Origin: Castanea sativa
Lineage: Eukaryota > Streptophyta > Magnoliopsida > Fagales > Fagaceae
Assembly: GCF_040712315.1 (NCBI RefSeq)
Contig: NC_134013.1
Span: forward strand, 80,854,001-80,918,000
DNA: 64,000 bases
Direction: 5' to 3'
In this document: positions 34,645 to 47,200 of the stretch, one piece after another
Numbering within the stretch: position 1 is the first letter of the stretch
Layout: the number at the start of each line of letters is the position of its first letter
The notes under the pieces: model-generated
Databases searched by the model: none
Told to the model about the DNA's origin: nothing
The model's input: the letters and a program-made list of their open reading frames with translations, nothing else
Program-made: the position numbers and the translations under genes

Positions 34645-34942
34645 GCCCCCCTCAAACTCAAGGTGGATGTGAGACGAACTTGAGGTTGTCAACCAAAGTA
34701 CGAAGGCGTCCCATAGGATGTGACTTGGTGAAGATATCTGCAAGTTGATTTGTAGAGGAGACTGATATTAGCTTGAGAGCACCATGGACAAGATGATAAC
34801 TGATAAAATGACAATCGATCTCGATGTGTTTAGTCCGTTCATGGAAGACATCATTGTGAGCAATATGAATGGCACTCTTGTTGTCACAATAAGCAGAGGA
34901 TGTAGACACACTGAAAAGGTCAGAGCAGTGGCTCTGATACCA
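34645..34942 (-). repeat. Deleted internal region between two copia LTRs
   Basis: Holds the last ~265 bp of pol (ending [17 protein letters not shown]) joined near 34911 directly to the primer-site end (tgaaaaggtcagagcagt). All of the remaining internal sequence is gone. Confidence 0.88.
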
Positions 34943-35134
34943 TGTTAGAAATACTGAATTCAATAGTATTGTATTTCACACTGAAAGAATATACATGAGT
35001 ACCTTTATATAGGAGGCATATGAGTGCAGTACAAGTAAATATGAGTGTAGTACAAGTAAGAGTGCTATACAAGTAAGAGTGCTTTACAAGTAAACTAGTT
35101 GGGCCTAAAGCCCACAACATTATACATGTTAACA
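34943..35134 (-). repeat. Copia LTR, 5' end of array
   Basis: 192 bp, followed by target duplication CTTAT. Its primer site lies at 34930-34942. Confidence 0.92.
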
Positions 35135-36136
35135 CTTATAATCATGCAGATATGGGTGTAATTCTCTAGTATGCTAAAGACATTTCAATGCTTTTTATAG
35201 CTTGAGACACCCTATTATGCAGTGCGTGTTGGACTCCCTAATTCCCAGACCCAAACATTGGAAACATGAATATACCAAGCAGAAGTTACATGTATCACAT
35301 CTACCTACAACACAACACAACTAGCCACCGGAAGTTACAGATTACATTGAAATTCAAGCACAAGTACTATATGCAAAAATTCAATTTCCAGCTCCAGAAA
35401 GAGGGCTGGTAAAGCAAACCCAACTAAGCTTACAAGTTCTGTAGGCATAAAATCAAAACTAGACATAAATGAAGGGTCTGGAATAGAAGCCACAATGCAT
35501 TTGTTTCTCTCAACAAAAGAAAACAAGAAATAAAATATCAATACATCAGGTTCAGTAGCATATCCATTTCACATATATGAGAAAACTCCTTAAAGATTCA
35601 ATAATAATATTCAGAAAGAAAAGTTTCCATAGAAGCCAAAACTGAGTCCACTTTCTGGGTCTTATTTTCCAGATTGAGATTGCACATAAATTTTTAGATA
35701 CTCATAAAAATAATGCTTGCATTATGAATTGGAGGAGATATTCAAATGGGGAAACAAAGCAGAGACTTAAGATTTGCCTAACTATTTCTAAGACAACATT
35801 TAGTCATGTACACATTAAAATAACCAGACTACTACACTAGAAATACTTTTTCCATACCAAAAAAAAAATCATATCAGTGTGGTCATACATTGGCACACTC
35901 TTTGGATATCTGTTTGGGGTGGCCATTTCACTATTTGCTTACATTGACCAAAAACTTGTGAACAAAATCAGTTCCATCAGGCATCAAATTCTTTTGTGTT
36001 GAGGATATAACATCTTAGGGAGACTGCTTCACCTAAAAGCTTACGTTTATGGTTTTAGCCCCAGCTATATGAATAATATGATATTAATACCTCTACTCCC
36101 ATCTTCCTTTTCCCTTAACCTTAAATTTTCTCTAAT

Positions 36137-36243
36137 GACCTGTTTGGATGGAGTAGAGTAGTGTTGCCTAAAAATAAACTAATTTTGTGTTAAATCTACT
36201 TTGCTCTACTCTCTCTTCCTCTCCCTTAATCCAAACGGACCAT
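36137..36243. mobile_element. Short MITE-like unit
   Basis: About 107 bp, with 'acctgtttggatggagtaga' at the left and the inverted 'ccaaacggacca' at the right. Target duplication not determined. Confidence 0.4.
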
Positions 36244-37137
36244 ACATCATCTTAATCTTATTTAATAATTTGTTCACCTCTACATATTAGATTTATTAAA
36301 TAAATAAAAAGGAAAAAAAATCACAAAAAGAGGACTTTCATATTAAATTGAATTACAAATATGAGAGGGAGGAAATAATTATAAGTTAAAAATAAAATAA
36401 AATAAAATAAAAAAACCAAGTCAAAAATGCTTAACAATATGAGAGTGATTTCAAGGAACCAGATAGAGCAAAAACCACATCAAAACATATTGAGACCTTC
36501 AGCTAAGCAAGGAGTGAACTAGTTAAATTTCATTCATTCAAAAATCCATTTTCTCTCATTTCAAAAACCAAAAAGTGCCTAGAACCATAGAGGAAAATTA
36601 GCATGAAAATAAGAATTTTGGGTCTCCCAAGTTATAAACACCATTGTGATTAAGAGAGAGAGAGATACTCAGTGCATAACAAGCAAGACTAGCTGTCTAG
36701 CTCAGGCTGCTCTGCTCTGCTGTGAATAACTGAATATCCAAGTCTGGTGAGAAATGCATGTAGCGCATGAGTCATCCATCACATGTAGGGGAGTGGAGGC
36801 CTAATATAACCGATGCACGAGAGTGGGTCAGGGTCTCAGCTCACATGTCATTCTAGTCTAGGAAAATTGATTAATACAAAACGCGTCTAAACGAAGGAAT
36901 ATGGTAATATTGAGAGACAAATGCAAGGGAGTTGTGAGACAAGTGCAAGCAGAAATCAATATTCGATATATATACTATGAGATTAAATTTTGTAACGATG
37001 TGGTATAAAACTCATGTTTTACACCTTTAATTCTAATATCCCACGTCATCTTATCACATATTTAGGAATAAGTACAACCACATCCAATTAATTCTAACAC
37101 TCATATATAAATTCAACCAAATTGGAAGTTTATTTAG

Positions 37138-37325
37138 TGCACGTTTGGATTCCGTGCGTCTGCGTTTTTGTATGTGTCTCGTGCACTATCCATGAGACCC
37201 GTAAATACTTTTTTCAACAAAAATAACTTTAAAACTAGGTCTCACGACATTATTCACACATTTAAAAATTATTTTGCTACAGTAGTTTCAGTTTTCAGCA
37301 GTAAGCGGTATCCAAACAGATCTTT
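37138..37325. mobile_element. MITE-like unit, about 188 bp
   Basis: Left 'tgcacgtttggattccg' and right 'gtatccaaacagatc' are inverted partners of the GTTTGGAT type common in plant hAT-like MITEs. Limits approximate. Confidence 0.5.
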
Positions 37326-38160
37326 AGATATTATTGAGTATGGTAAGATGTATTAAATTTTAAATAAAATGATAATGTGACAATCTCATATTAGATGGTA
37401 TAAAACATGGGTTTTACACTCCATCCTTACCAAAAAATTCAGACTCATAAATTATATTTTTATATATAAAAGTAGAGACCTCATCTGGAAGAGTATAAGA
37501 TTTTGCCATGTGCTTCATTCCTTAAAAGTTTTTTATTTTTATTTAGGCTTATATTTCAACAAAGTTTGCATTTATATCAAAGTAAAATATTAATTCATTG
37601 AATTAACCAATTGAGTAAATATACTAATCATATATAGTTGTACATTAATATTTATATTAAAGAAATTTATATGATTATATTTCTAAAAAAATTATATAAG
37701 AAAATATTTTTATTTAAAATAGTAATAGTAATAATAATAATATTAATAAATTTAAAATATGACTTTCTTCTGTATGCAACGTAAAATGTTAGGAGAAAAA
37801 AATTTCACAATTATTGACACAACTTATCACATGACAAGATGTGGCAAAGGTCAAATAATAGGTTCAAACTTCCACCACTCATAACTCACATATAGCAAAT
37901 TATAATTAAAGTTGTTAAGGACCTATATGATTTAGCATTTCAAACTCACATTTTTATATTTTAAATAATATTATACATACTTTCACATATTTTTTTCACC
38001 TACTTTAAAAAACTACAAAAATTTCAACATTGCTCAAATGGCGCAGAGGAGTAAGTAAAGGTCGTACAAAATGGACAATGATGGTGATGGCCAGAACAGA
38101 GTGAAGGGATTCAAATTCAACCCAACAAAACAGAAATCTTTTTAGTATTTTAGTGAAAGA

Positions 38161-38192
<32 letters not shown>

Positions 38193-38582
38193 TCTCTGTT
38201 GAATTGTTCTCTCTCTTCTGTGTATTTTGTCTTTAGCTTTTTTCTTCCCAACAGAACAGGAAAGCCTTTTCTTTTTTAAATTACTTTGATTGATGGATGG
38301 GTATTATATTATATTATATTATAATACACCTCTCTATATCTCTCTCTCTTTCTCTTAAACGCTTTTTCAGCGTTTCTTTTTGGGTAAACTCTCTCTCTAT
38401 CTTTCGTTCTCTGGTCTCTATACGGAAGTAAGACAGTGTAAGACCCTTTTGGTTTGATAAATATACATCTCATGTCCACAACAACTTGATAGACCCTTAA
38501 CCCTTACTTAAAAAAACAAAAATACTAAATACTTGTAATAGTGCTTTGTAAGTTGAATTTACTTTCTCAATCTATTAAATAA

Positions 38583-38772
38583 GAGAAATGATATTTTCAT
38601 AATATTTTTACAATATTTTTATAATAAATTTTAAGTGGTAGGTTGTTACTGGTTGTTATTGGTAGGACAAAAAATTAATCATAGTGTTGATTCAAATTTG
38701 AACTAATAACAACTAATCACCTATAATCTGTTGTGAAAATATTGTAAAAATGTTGTGGACATAGCATCTCTC
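38583..38772. mobile_element. MITE with MULE-like features, perfect 9-bp target duplication
   Basis: GAGAAATGATATTTTC at the left, 'ggacatagcatctctc' at the right, flanked on both sides by ATTAAATAA (38574-38582 and 38773-38781). This is the best preserved insertion signature of the family. Confidence 0.9.
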
Positions 38773-38781
38773 ATTAAATAA

Positions 38782-39301
38782 TAGTCGACCAAAATCAATG
38801 GTTCCTCCCTCCAATGATTCTATCATAAGTATGCTTTTCATTTAGAAATTATATGGTGATAAGAAGGTCATTAAAATTTATAAATATTACTAATAATTCC
38901 AAATAATGACTCATTTTTCAACAACAAAAAAATAATAATAGTAATGATTCCTTAATTTTTATTTTATTTATTTCTTAATATTTCCGGATTTGAAAAGAAT
39001 TACATATGTAAAAATGTCATGGTCAACAATGGAACATTCTGCTAACTTTTTATTTCTTAATTAAAAGGTTATTAATATACAGATAAATTGTACTGTTCCT
39101 CCTAAACTATAAGTACATGGAATATGTAATGTCTCCATTTAATTTAAAATTTACTAATTCCTCAATTATCTTTTTGTAATAAGTGATTTATCCTTGAGGT
39201 TACTATTTTTGTTAAATTAACATAAACAAATGAAATTTTCAAAAATGTGTCTAAAGACTCACAAAAATGACCTTAATGCCCTCCAATAACAAAAAAAATT
39301 G
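38782..39301. other. Noncoding spacer
   Basis: AT-rich; nothing recognised. Confidence 0.55.
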
Positions 39302-40475
39302 GGCAAAATTTCAAAACTGACCATCTAAGTTTTAACTTTTGTCATTTCAGTCTTTTAAATTTCAGTTTTGTTATTTCAATCTTATAAGTTTCAAATTTTG
39401 GCAATTAAGTCATCCGTTACCCTTCCGTTAGTTGTTGCCGTTTACTAACCAAAACAACGTCGTTTTGGGCAATTTTTTATTTCATAATTCAAAGAAAATG
39501 TATTATTGTTATTACCAAAAAAAAGTAAAAGAGGAAACAACATCATTCCTCGCTGAAAACAAAACACAAAACCCAACCCCACCCCACCGATACCCTGTCT
39601 CACTGATTTCTTATAAGAAAACAATTAAGGGGCTGAGGGAGAAAGAAAGAGGTAGAAAGGGAGAGGAAGATGGCAAGGCAAGGTATCATAGCTTAGGTCT
39701 GATTGATTCTCTTGAATGAAAGACCATAGCTTGGTGTTACAACTCAGAATACTCCTCAATTTCAAAGATAGCTTAAATTCACGGTGAAAGATTCTTGGAC
39801 TCCTCATCTAGCAAGACTTCTTTGAACAAGGATTGCTTGGTGAGTTCTATAACTTCATAAACATGTAGTTGCCTTCATCATTATCTGTGTAGCATATCCT
39901 AAAGTTATAATCTAGAGTTCGACAATTAGAAGTATGACGCATGTGAAATATCACATGAATCTGGCACCTTCTATACTTGAGCACAGGAATTTACTACTCG
40001 TCAAAAGGCTTTTAAACTAAATACTAAACTACAATAGCTATCTAACAGAAGAGAATGACCCTTTCCCTTTGTTGATCTCTCACTCTTTCACTTGCCCTCT
40101 CTTTCTTTCTCCCTCAACCCCTTAATTGCGTTTTCTTAGAAATTGGCAAGCCAGGGTATCAGTGGGATGGAGTTGGGTTTTATTTTTTATTTTTTTCAAC
40201 AGGGAACGACGTTGTTCTACTTATTTCTTTCTTTCTTCTTCTTCTTTTTTTTTTTTTTTTTTTTTTTGTAATAACAGTTTTACATTTTCTTTTAATTACG
40301 AAATTAAAAAAAAAATGATGTCGCTTTGGTTAGTAAATCGCAACAACTAACGGAAGGGTAATGGAGAACATAATTGACAAAATTTGAAACTTAGAAGACT
40401 GAAATGATAAAATTGAAATTTAGAAAATTGAAATGACAAAAGTTAAAACTTATAAGGTCAATTTTGGATTTTTAC
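39302..40475. mobile_element. Non-autonomous MULE, relative of 796-2071
   Basis: Left TIR 'ggcaaaatttcaaaactgac' and right TIR 'ggtaaaaatccaaaattgac' (as reverse complement) share the family pattern of repeated 'ctttcagttttgt' motifs and the 'aaacaacgtcgttttgg' motif at the inner edge. TIRs are about 170 bp. The flanks (aaaaaattg and aacaaattt) fit a decayed duplication. The interior (39550-40130) has no open frame or gene fragment I recognise. Confidence 0.8.
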
Positions 40476-41800
40476 CAACAAATTTTATGTACAATGATGA
40501 CCTTAATATATTTAAATAAACAATAAAAAGATTACACGCCACAATTAATGGTCCTTCAAATTGTATGTCATGTTGCTTGTTATTTGAGAGTGTTAAGATT
40601 ATTAACATGTATGTTTAGACACATTTTGATAGGGAAAAAAAAAAGATGTTTCCTTTAATGTAAATTGTTCATTACAAAGACATAAGGAAAGATATTACTA
40701 TTTTTTAAACTAAAGGAAACCTTAAAACTGACACGGGCTTTTATTAGTGTACACACACACACACATGTGTGTGTGTGTGTGTGTCTTTACCATAATTAGG
40801 GTAATATAAAAAAATAAAACTACAAGTTAATCCAATCAAAAATATGCAAATTGTCTTTAACCTAAAGATAGTGATTGGTTGGGGTGATTTGTGGGAGGAG
40901 AAAATAGGAGGGATTTGTGTGTTTGATTGAGGGAGGGGAATGATTTTTGTGGGGCTCAAGGATTTGATGGGAAATTACCTATCTGTCATCTCCTCCCTCC
41001 TTTTTCGTTGCTTTGTTGCTTTATTTTCTTTTTCTTTTTCTTTTTATTTTTTTCCTTTTTTAAACTTTTAATGTTTAGGCTTTTTACAAAAAAAAATTTA
41101 ATACTATAAAATATTTATTAAAAAAATTATATACTAAGGGCATAAGAGTAAATTTTTACAATCTACATTTTCTATCTTTTTATTTTTTTTTTAAATAAAA
41201 GAGTTCTCCATTTTTTACGTTATTTTACCCACAATCAAACATGCATAAAATTTAAAAAAAAAAAAAAAAAAAAAAACTGTATCTTTTCTATTCTTCCATT
41301 TTTCCATTCCCAATCAAACCAAGCCTTACTATGAATTTAATTACGATGATGCATCAAATTAAGTCCAACAAGCCCAATAAATTCAAAGACAAAGCAAAAA
41401 AGATTTTGATTGAAACCCTATTTCATTTCTCCTTTATAACACGATCAAGACTCCTCGAAAGACTTATTAGCAGACTTTCCATTTCCACCTTCCACGAAAA
41501 ATGTTACAACAAAGTAATATTTACGGAAGATAGTACCTAACAAACCTAGGGAGGAATAGGATCTTTTCACGTAAAAGAAAATTTTCTAAACACGAATATA
41601 TTTTATACTCTCTATTTGTAATTGTGTCATTTCAGGGTTTTGATTAAATAAAATCTAAAGGTGTATCATGTGATGTGGTACTATATGCATTGTTAAATCG
41701 AGAAGATGAAATCTTAACAGTAAAATACTCTCTATATTTTAAATAAAAAGGATTTCCAATTTCTAAATGCATGATCATACTGGCATAACATATGTTCATA
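40476..41800. other. Noncoding spacer
   Basis: No gene recognised. Long A and T runs around 41030-41275. Sequences near 40880-40930 and 41220-41330 carry 'tttgattg'/'caatcaaac' type inverted motifs that may be MITE remains. Confidence 0.5.
40751..40784. repeat. (AC)n(GT)n palindromic microsatellite
   Basis: An AC run passes through 'acatgt' into a GT run, a self-complementary tract of about 34 bp. Confidence 0.9.
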
Positions 41801-41828
41801 ATTACTAACTTGATTTAGAGAGAGTCCA

Positions 41829-42143
41829 ATGCAAGACACTAGGCACAATAAATACTTGGAGCTTCCTACTGTCATTGGAAGAGCTAAGTCAGAAGTGTTT
41901 GCTGAAGTGAAGGAAAGGGTGGGGAAGAAGCTTGCCGGGTGGAATGAGAAAATGCTCTCCATTGGAGGAAAGGAGATTTTGATAAAAGTTGTAGCTCAAG
42001 CAGTTCCCACTTATACTATGAGTTATTTTTTACTCTCAAAAGGGCTTTGTGAGGAAATTGAAGGAATGATAAGAAAGTTTTGGTGGGGGCAGAGGCAGCA
42101 AGAATCAAAAATTGCATGGGTGAGCTGGGGAAAAAATGTGTAA
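41829..42143 (+). pseudogene. LINE reverse transcriptase, C-terminal part
   Basis: HNKYLELPTVIGRAKSEVF, then KLAGWNEKMLSIGGKEILIK and FWWGQR are the standard region after the RT catalytic core of plant L1 LINEs. It ends at a stop at 42141-42143. A further piece (WRSIYKALEVIWRGTRWRVG, IHIWEDKWLP) continues at 42320-42450. Confidence 0.85.
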
Positions 42144-42572
42144 ATCAAAACTTAGAGGTGGCATGGGCTTTCGTAACTTCCAAGCTTTCAACTTGGCTAT
42201 GCTTGCAAAGTAAGGGTGGAGACTCCTCTCAAACCCGGACTCCCTTTGTGCCAAAGTCTACAAAGCAAAATACTACTCAAATGGGGATGTCTTGAATGCA
42301 AAGCTTGGCTCAAACCCGTTATACGCATGGAGGAGTATTTATAAAGCCCTTGAGGTGATTTGGAGGGGAACCCGGTGGAGAGTTGGAAATGGAAAGCGGA
42401 TTCATATATGGGAGGACAAGTGGCTTCCCACACCAACAACTTATAAGGAACAACTAGAGACTTGGAGGTTTTGGTTGTGACAGCATGGACAATTTGGTAC
42501 AACAGGAACCAGTGGGTGCATGAGGCAGAAAAACGAAAGGCTTGTTAGATATGGGATTTTACCTCGGGCCTC

Positions 42573-43118
42573 TTGCAAGACTATAAAGAAGCAGCCAAGT
42601 TTTTCCAACTTGGCCCCTCTTCATGCGAGATAAGCTGGAGAAAGCCTCCTATGGGGGTGTATAAGATAAATGTGGATGGGGCAATTTCAGAGAAAGGAAG
42701 AAAATCTAGTATTGGAGTAATTATAAGAGATTATAAGGGAGAAGTGGTGGCTGGACTATGTAAGCTGCTCCCTAGAAAGTTTAATGTGTCGGAAACTGAA
42801 GCCTTGGCAGTAGAAGCTGGTGTCCTGCTTGCTAAGGAGTTGGGCCTCCAACAAGTCATCTTGGAATTAGACTCCCTCATAGTGGTTCAGGAAATTTCAT
42901 CCAAGGATGTCAATAGAGAAACAGGTCATATTATTCAAGGAATCCTGTGCATTCTTGAATGCTTTAGCAGTTGGCAAATCAGACATGTAAAGAGGGAATT
43001 CAATAAGGTTGCACACGAGCTTGCCCACTATGCTATTTGTAATGAAGCTAGCCAAGTCTGGGAAGGTGTCTCCCCTTCAGTAGTGCGTCTTCTAATCCAC
43101 CAGGAAAGGCTATTATGA
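42573..43118 (+). pseudogene. LINE RNase H domain
   Basis: Plant LINE-type RNase H: KINVDGAIS (first Asp), SETEALAVEAG (Glu), ILELDSLIVV (second Asp) and VAHELAHYA near the end. The catalytic acidic residues are kept and the frame is open for 181 codons. It is cut off from RT by a deletion, so the unit is not functional as a LINE. Confidence 0.85.
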
Positions 43119-43430
43119 TGTAGCTTTTGTTGTATTTCAGTTCTTTGTTTTTAATGGATGTTGTTTTCAAAAAAAAAAAAAATTGTCATCAAGGCCAACT
43201 CGCCATGCAAATTGCAAAGTAACCAAGCAATCCCTTACCCTTAGCATACAGGACCTTGGCCAGAATACTTTTAACATCGTCGTAACCAACCCAAATTTTC
43301 CCATTGTTGCAATAAGCTGAGGCAAACGTGTAGTTGAACGTTCTAATGGCACCGCCTTGACCTATGATCCTGTTCCTGATATGCGTATAACCTAATGCTC
43401 CATTTGCCGTTATATCAGGATCATTAGCTG

Positions 43431-43605
43431 TGTTAACATGTATAATGTTGTGGGCTTTAGGCCCAACTAGTTTACTTGTATAGCACTCTTACTTGTACTA
43501 CACTCATATTTACTTGTACTGCACTCATATGCCTCCTATATAAAGGCACTCATGTATATTCTTTCAGTGAGAAATACAATACTATTGAATTCAGTATTTC
43601 TAACA
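43431..43605 (+). repeat. 5' LTR of copia
   Basis: TGTTAACATG to TTTCTAACA, 175 bp, with a duplicated 'acttgtactgcactcatat' block and a TATATAAA box at 43537-43544. Confidence 0.95.
43537..43544 (+). promoter_or_regulatory. TATA box of copia LTR
   Basis: TATATAAA about 60 bp before the LTR end, within 'cctcctatataaaggc', kept in every LTR of the family here. Confidence 0.65.
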
Positions 43606-43618
43606 TGGTATCAGAGCC
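43606..43618 (+). other. Primer binding site (tRNA-iMet)
   Basis: TGGTATCAGAGCC immediately after the 5' LTR. Confidence 0.92.
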
Positions 43619-43925
43619 ACTGCTCTGACCTTTTCTTAGCAGTCTTGTCTTTATTGGTGTAACTCCATTCTTAATATTACTTCCGCTGTCACAACAACTG
43701 CCATAGCCTTCGCCGTTGAACCTTCGAGTCTTCCAGACATCGTCCTCAGGTTCCGGACCTGTAGCAGCCGCCGTTGAGGAGTTCGAACACTACAAAGACC
43801 ACTGCCTTTTCCAGCACCACCGTGAATATTGCTCCGATAAATTTTCCGAAGGTACCACGAAGATCGTCTTGCTCCGATCTACCTGTTCGTGAAAACCTCA
43901 CACTAATCGGAGCCTCCACTCGCCC

Positions 43926-44034
43926 TCACGCGCCGCCCAAAGTTTCTGCACTGAAAGTCACGCGCCCACGCGCCTCCACGCGCCGAACCAAGCCGCCACG
44001 CGCCGAACCGACTGCTCACGCGCCTCCACGCGCC
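43926..44034 (+). repeat. CACGCGCC repeats in copia leader
   Basis: The octamer or its close form occurs seven times in about 110 bp between the primer site and the polyprotein ATG. The sister element has no such block. Local GC is far above that of the window. Confidence 0.85.
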
Positions 44035-44221
44035 AGACTGCTGCTGCTTACGTCAGCCCTAAGCCACGTCATCCTGCCACATCATCTTGACGTCATCTTC
44101 CAACTCGCTGCTGACATCACCCGCTCGTTGACCGTTGACTTTTTTGCAGTCCAGGTTTTCCTTACTCAGTTTTTCGTGTAGATTCATTTTTGCAATCCAT
44201 TTTTGCATATTTTGCTTCTAA

Positions 44222-47200
44222 ATGAAGCATAAGGACAGGTCTTCTTCCTTTTGCAACAATCGTCGCCGACAATCCAGCAAATGTTTTTGCAATTTTTGCA
44301 AACGTTTTGGTCATAATATTGAGACTTGCTTTCAGTGCAATAAATCAGCTGTTTCAATTTCTGCTGCCACTATTGCTAACATTGAGAGTTTCCAACCAAT
44401 GGCTCCCGTCTCTGCGCAGTCTAAGTCTTCAGGTCGCACTTTCACCATGACTACAGATGACCTTAAAAACATCATCGCCAATGTCATTCGTATGGTTGGT
44501 AATGCATCTTATTCCTCTTCTCTCTTAGCTTTATCTGGTATGTCTCCTTCCTCTTGGCTTATGGATTCTGCTTGTTGCAAAAACATGACACCTCACTCGT
44601 CCTTATTTTCTGAACTTAAACCTGCACCACACCCTCTTACTATTCGCACAGCAAATGGTTCCACAATGTCTAGTCATAATATAGGTTCCGTTTCAACCTC
44701 TAACCTCTCCGTTTCTGGGGTCTTTAATATTCCTGACCTTTCTTACAATTTGTTTTCTATGGGACAATTAGCTGAGTTGGGTTATCGAATTATATTTGAT
44801 TATTCTGGGTGTATTGTGCAGGATCCAAGGACGAGACAGGAGCTAGGGACCGGTCCCAGAGTTGGGCGTATGTTTCCCATGGACAACCTTCGTCTTCCAC
44901 TTGTTGCTCATGTTTCTATTGCCGCAGCTACTGCAGTTTCTTCTATTCCTTCTCTTGCTCTTTGGCATGCTCGACTTGGTCACGCATCTTCTTCCCGTGT
45001 ACAACAATTGGCTTCTAGAGGTTTGTTAGGTTTAGTGTCTACAGAAAATTTTGATTGTGTTTCATGTCAGTTAGGAAAACAACCAGCTTTGCCTTTCAAT
45101 TGTAGTGAATCTATATCCACTGATATCTTTGACCTTATTCATTCTGATATTTGGGGACCTTCCTCTATCTCTAGTATTGGTGGATCTCGATATTTTGTTG
45201 TCTTTGTTGATGATTACTCTCGCTATAGCTGGATCTTTAATATGAAACATCGTTCTGAATTATTGCAAGTGTATTCTAATTTTGCAAAAATGGTTGAAAC
45301 TCAATTTTCTAAACGTATCAAAATTTTTCGATCTGATAATGCTCTTGAGTACACTCAATATGCTTTCCAATCTGTTTTGCATTCCTATGGCACTGTTCAT
45401 CAACTAATTTGTCCAAGTACCTCTCAACAAAATGGTAGAGCCGAACGAAAACTTCGTTACATTCTTGACATTGTTCATGCTCTTTTTCTCTCTACCAAAG
45501 TTCCTACTCCTTTTTGGGGTGAAGCTCCTCTTCATGCTGTTCATACTATTAATTGCATTTTCAGTCCTGTCATCCAAAATCAAACTCCATATGAGTGCCT
45601 TTTTGGGTCACCTCCAGATTATCACTACCTGCGCTCATTTGATTCTGCTTGTTTCATTCTTCTTCAGCCACATGAGCATAACAAATTTGAGCCTAAGTTA
45701 AGACTTTGTTATTCTCTTAGCTATGGCGAAACTCAAAAGGGGTATCGGTGTTATGATCCTATTTCTCATCGTCTTCGTATCTCCCGCAATGTTGTCTTTT
45801 GGGAACATCGCCTCTTTGTCGAGCTCTCTCACTTTCGTACTTCTCTATCTTCTTCTTTTGTCTTAGATCTATTTTTAGATGAGACACATATTCCTTCTGT
45901 AGCTACTCCTGACCCTCCTATAGCTGATCCTGATCCTCCTGTAGTTGCTCCTGATTCTCCTATTGACTTCTCTGCCCAACCACTAGAAATCCTTGATCCC
46001 TTTTCTAGTTCCCCCTTTAATGAACAGGTGGAAGATGAACAAGTCAAAGACGAGCTACCCAACCCTGATCTTGGTTCCCCTGCTCCTGCTCCGCCTGAAG
46101 ATCATGCACAAGACATTCCACCTCGTCACTCAACTCGGGTAAGGTCCATTCCTGCACATTTACTTGACTATCATTGTTACACTGCCCTTGCTACACTGCA
46201 CGAGCCTCACACCTATCGTGAGGCTTCCACTGACCCTTTATGGCAAATTGCAATGAAAGAGGAACTTGATGCATTATCTAAAAACCATACTTGGGACTTG
46301 GTCACTCTCCCCCCTGGGAAATCTATGGTTGGTTGTAAATGGATCTACAAGATTAAGACTCGCTCTGATGGTTCCATTGAGCGCTACAAAGCTCGTCTTG
46401 TTGCAAAAGGTTTTACACAGGAGTATGGGATTGATTATGAAGAGACCTTTACTCCGGTTGCTCGTATCTCTTCTGTTCGTGCCCTCTTAGCTGTTGCTGC
46501 TGCCAGTAAATGGGATCTTTTCCAGATGGATGTCAAAAATGCATTCCTTAATGGGGATTTAAGTGAAGAAGTTTATATGCAACCTCCTCCTAGTCTCTCT
46601 GTTGAATCAAACAAGGTTTGTCACCTTCAACGTGCACTTTATGGCCTTAAACAAGCTCCACGTGCTTGGTTTGCCAAATTCAGCTTTACCATCTCTCGTT
46701 TGGGTTACATGGCCAGTCATTATGATTCTGCCTTATTTCTTCGTCGCACTGACAAAGGCACTATTTTACTTCTCTTGTATGTGGATGATATGATCATAAC
46801 TGGTGATGACCTTAATGGCATTCAAGAACTCATGGATTTTCTCAGTCAGCAATTTGAGATGAAAGATCTTGGACATCTCAGCTACTTCTTGGGTCTTGAA
46901 ATCACTCATTCTACAGATGGACTTTACATTACTCAAGCCAAGTATGCCTCTGAACTCTTATCTAGAGCTGGACTCACTAATAGCAAGACTGTTGACACTC
47001 CAGTCGAGCTTAATGCGCATCTGACTCCCTCAGGGGGGAAACCATTGTCTAATCCCTCTCTTTACAGACGCTTAGTTGGCAGCCTAGTTTATTTTACTGT
47101 TAGTCGTCTAGACATTTCCTATGCTGTTTACCAGGTGAGCCAGTATTTGTCTGCTCCACGATCGACTCACTATGCTGCTGTTCTGCGCATTCTTCGGTAC

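Larger units (their letters stand above)
30315..35134 (-). mobile_element. Ty1/copia three-LTR array
   Basis: Reading on the minus strand: LTR 35134-34943, a 298-bp remnant internal region, LTR 34644-34508, a full internal region (34507-30507), LTR 30506-30315. Only the outermost ends are flanked by a target duplication, CTTAT at 30310-30314 and 35135-35139, so the array descends from one insertion. Unequal recombination through an LTR, followed by loss of most of one internal region, explains it. It sits about 130 bp upstream of the carrier pseudogene ATG, possibly within its 5'-UTR intron. Confidence 0.92.
35140..38573. other. Noncoding spacer
   Basis: No gene recognised. It holds two short MITE-like units described separately, A-rich tracts, and a (TC)n tract at 38164-38192. 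Confidence 0.55.
41800..43183 (+). mobile_element. LINE (L1-type) retrotransposon, 5'-truncated
   Basis: Plus-strand fragment with the end of the reverse transcriptase region, a following linker region and an RNase H domain, ending in 'tgttttc' plus 14 A (43170-43183), the poly-A tail of a non-LTR element. Endonuclease and most of RT are missing, and frames are broken at 42143 and 42480. The tail abuts the C-terminal codons of the chitinase pseudogene at 43184. No matching target duplication was found at the left side. Confidence 0.85.

Noticed and set aside
43774..44181. 135-codon frame in the copia leader, considered as a gag
   Set aside because: Composition is driven by the CACGCGCC repeats; no capsid motif, and the sister element lacks it.
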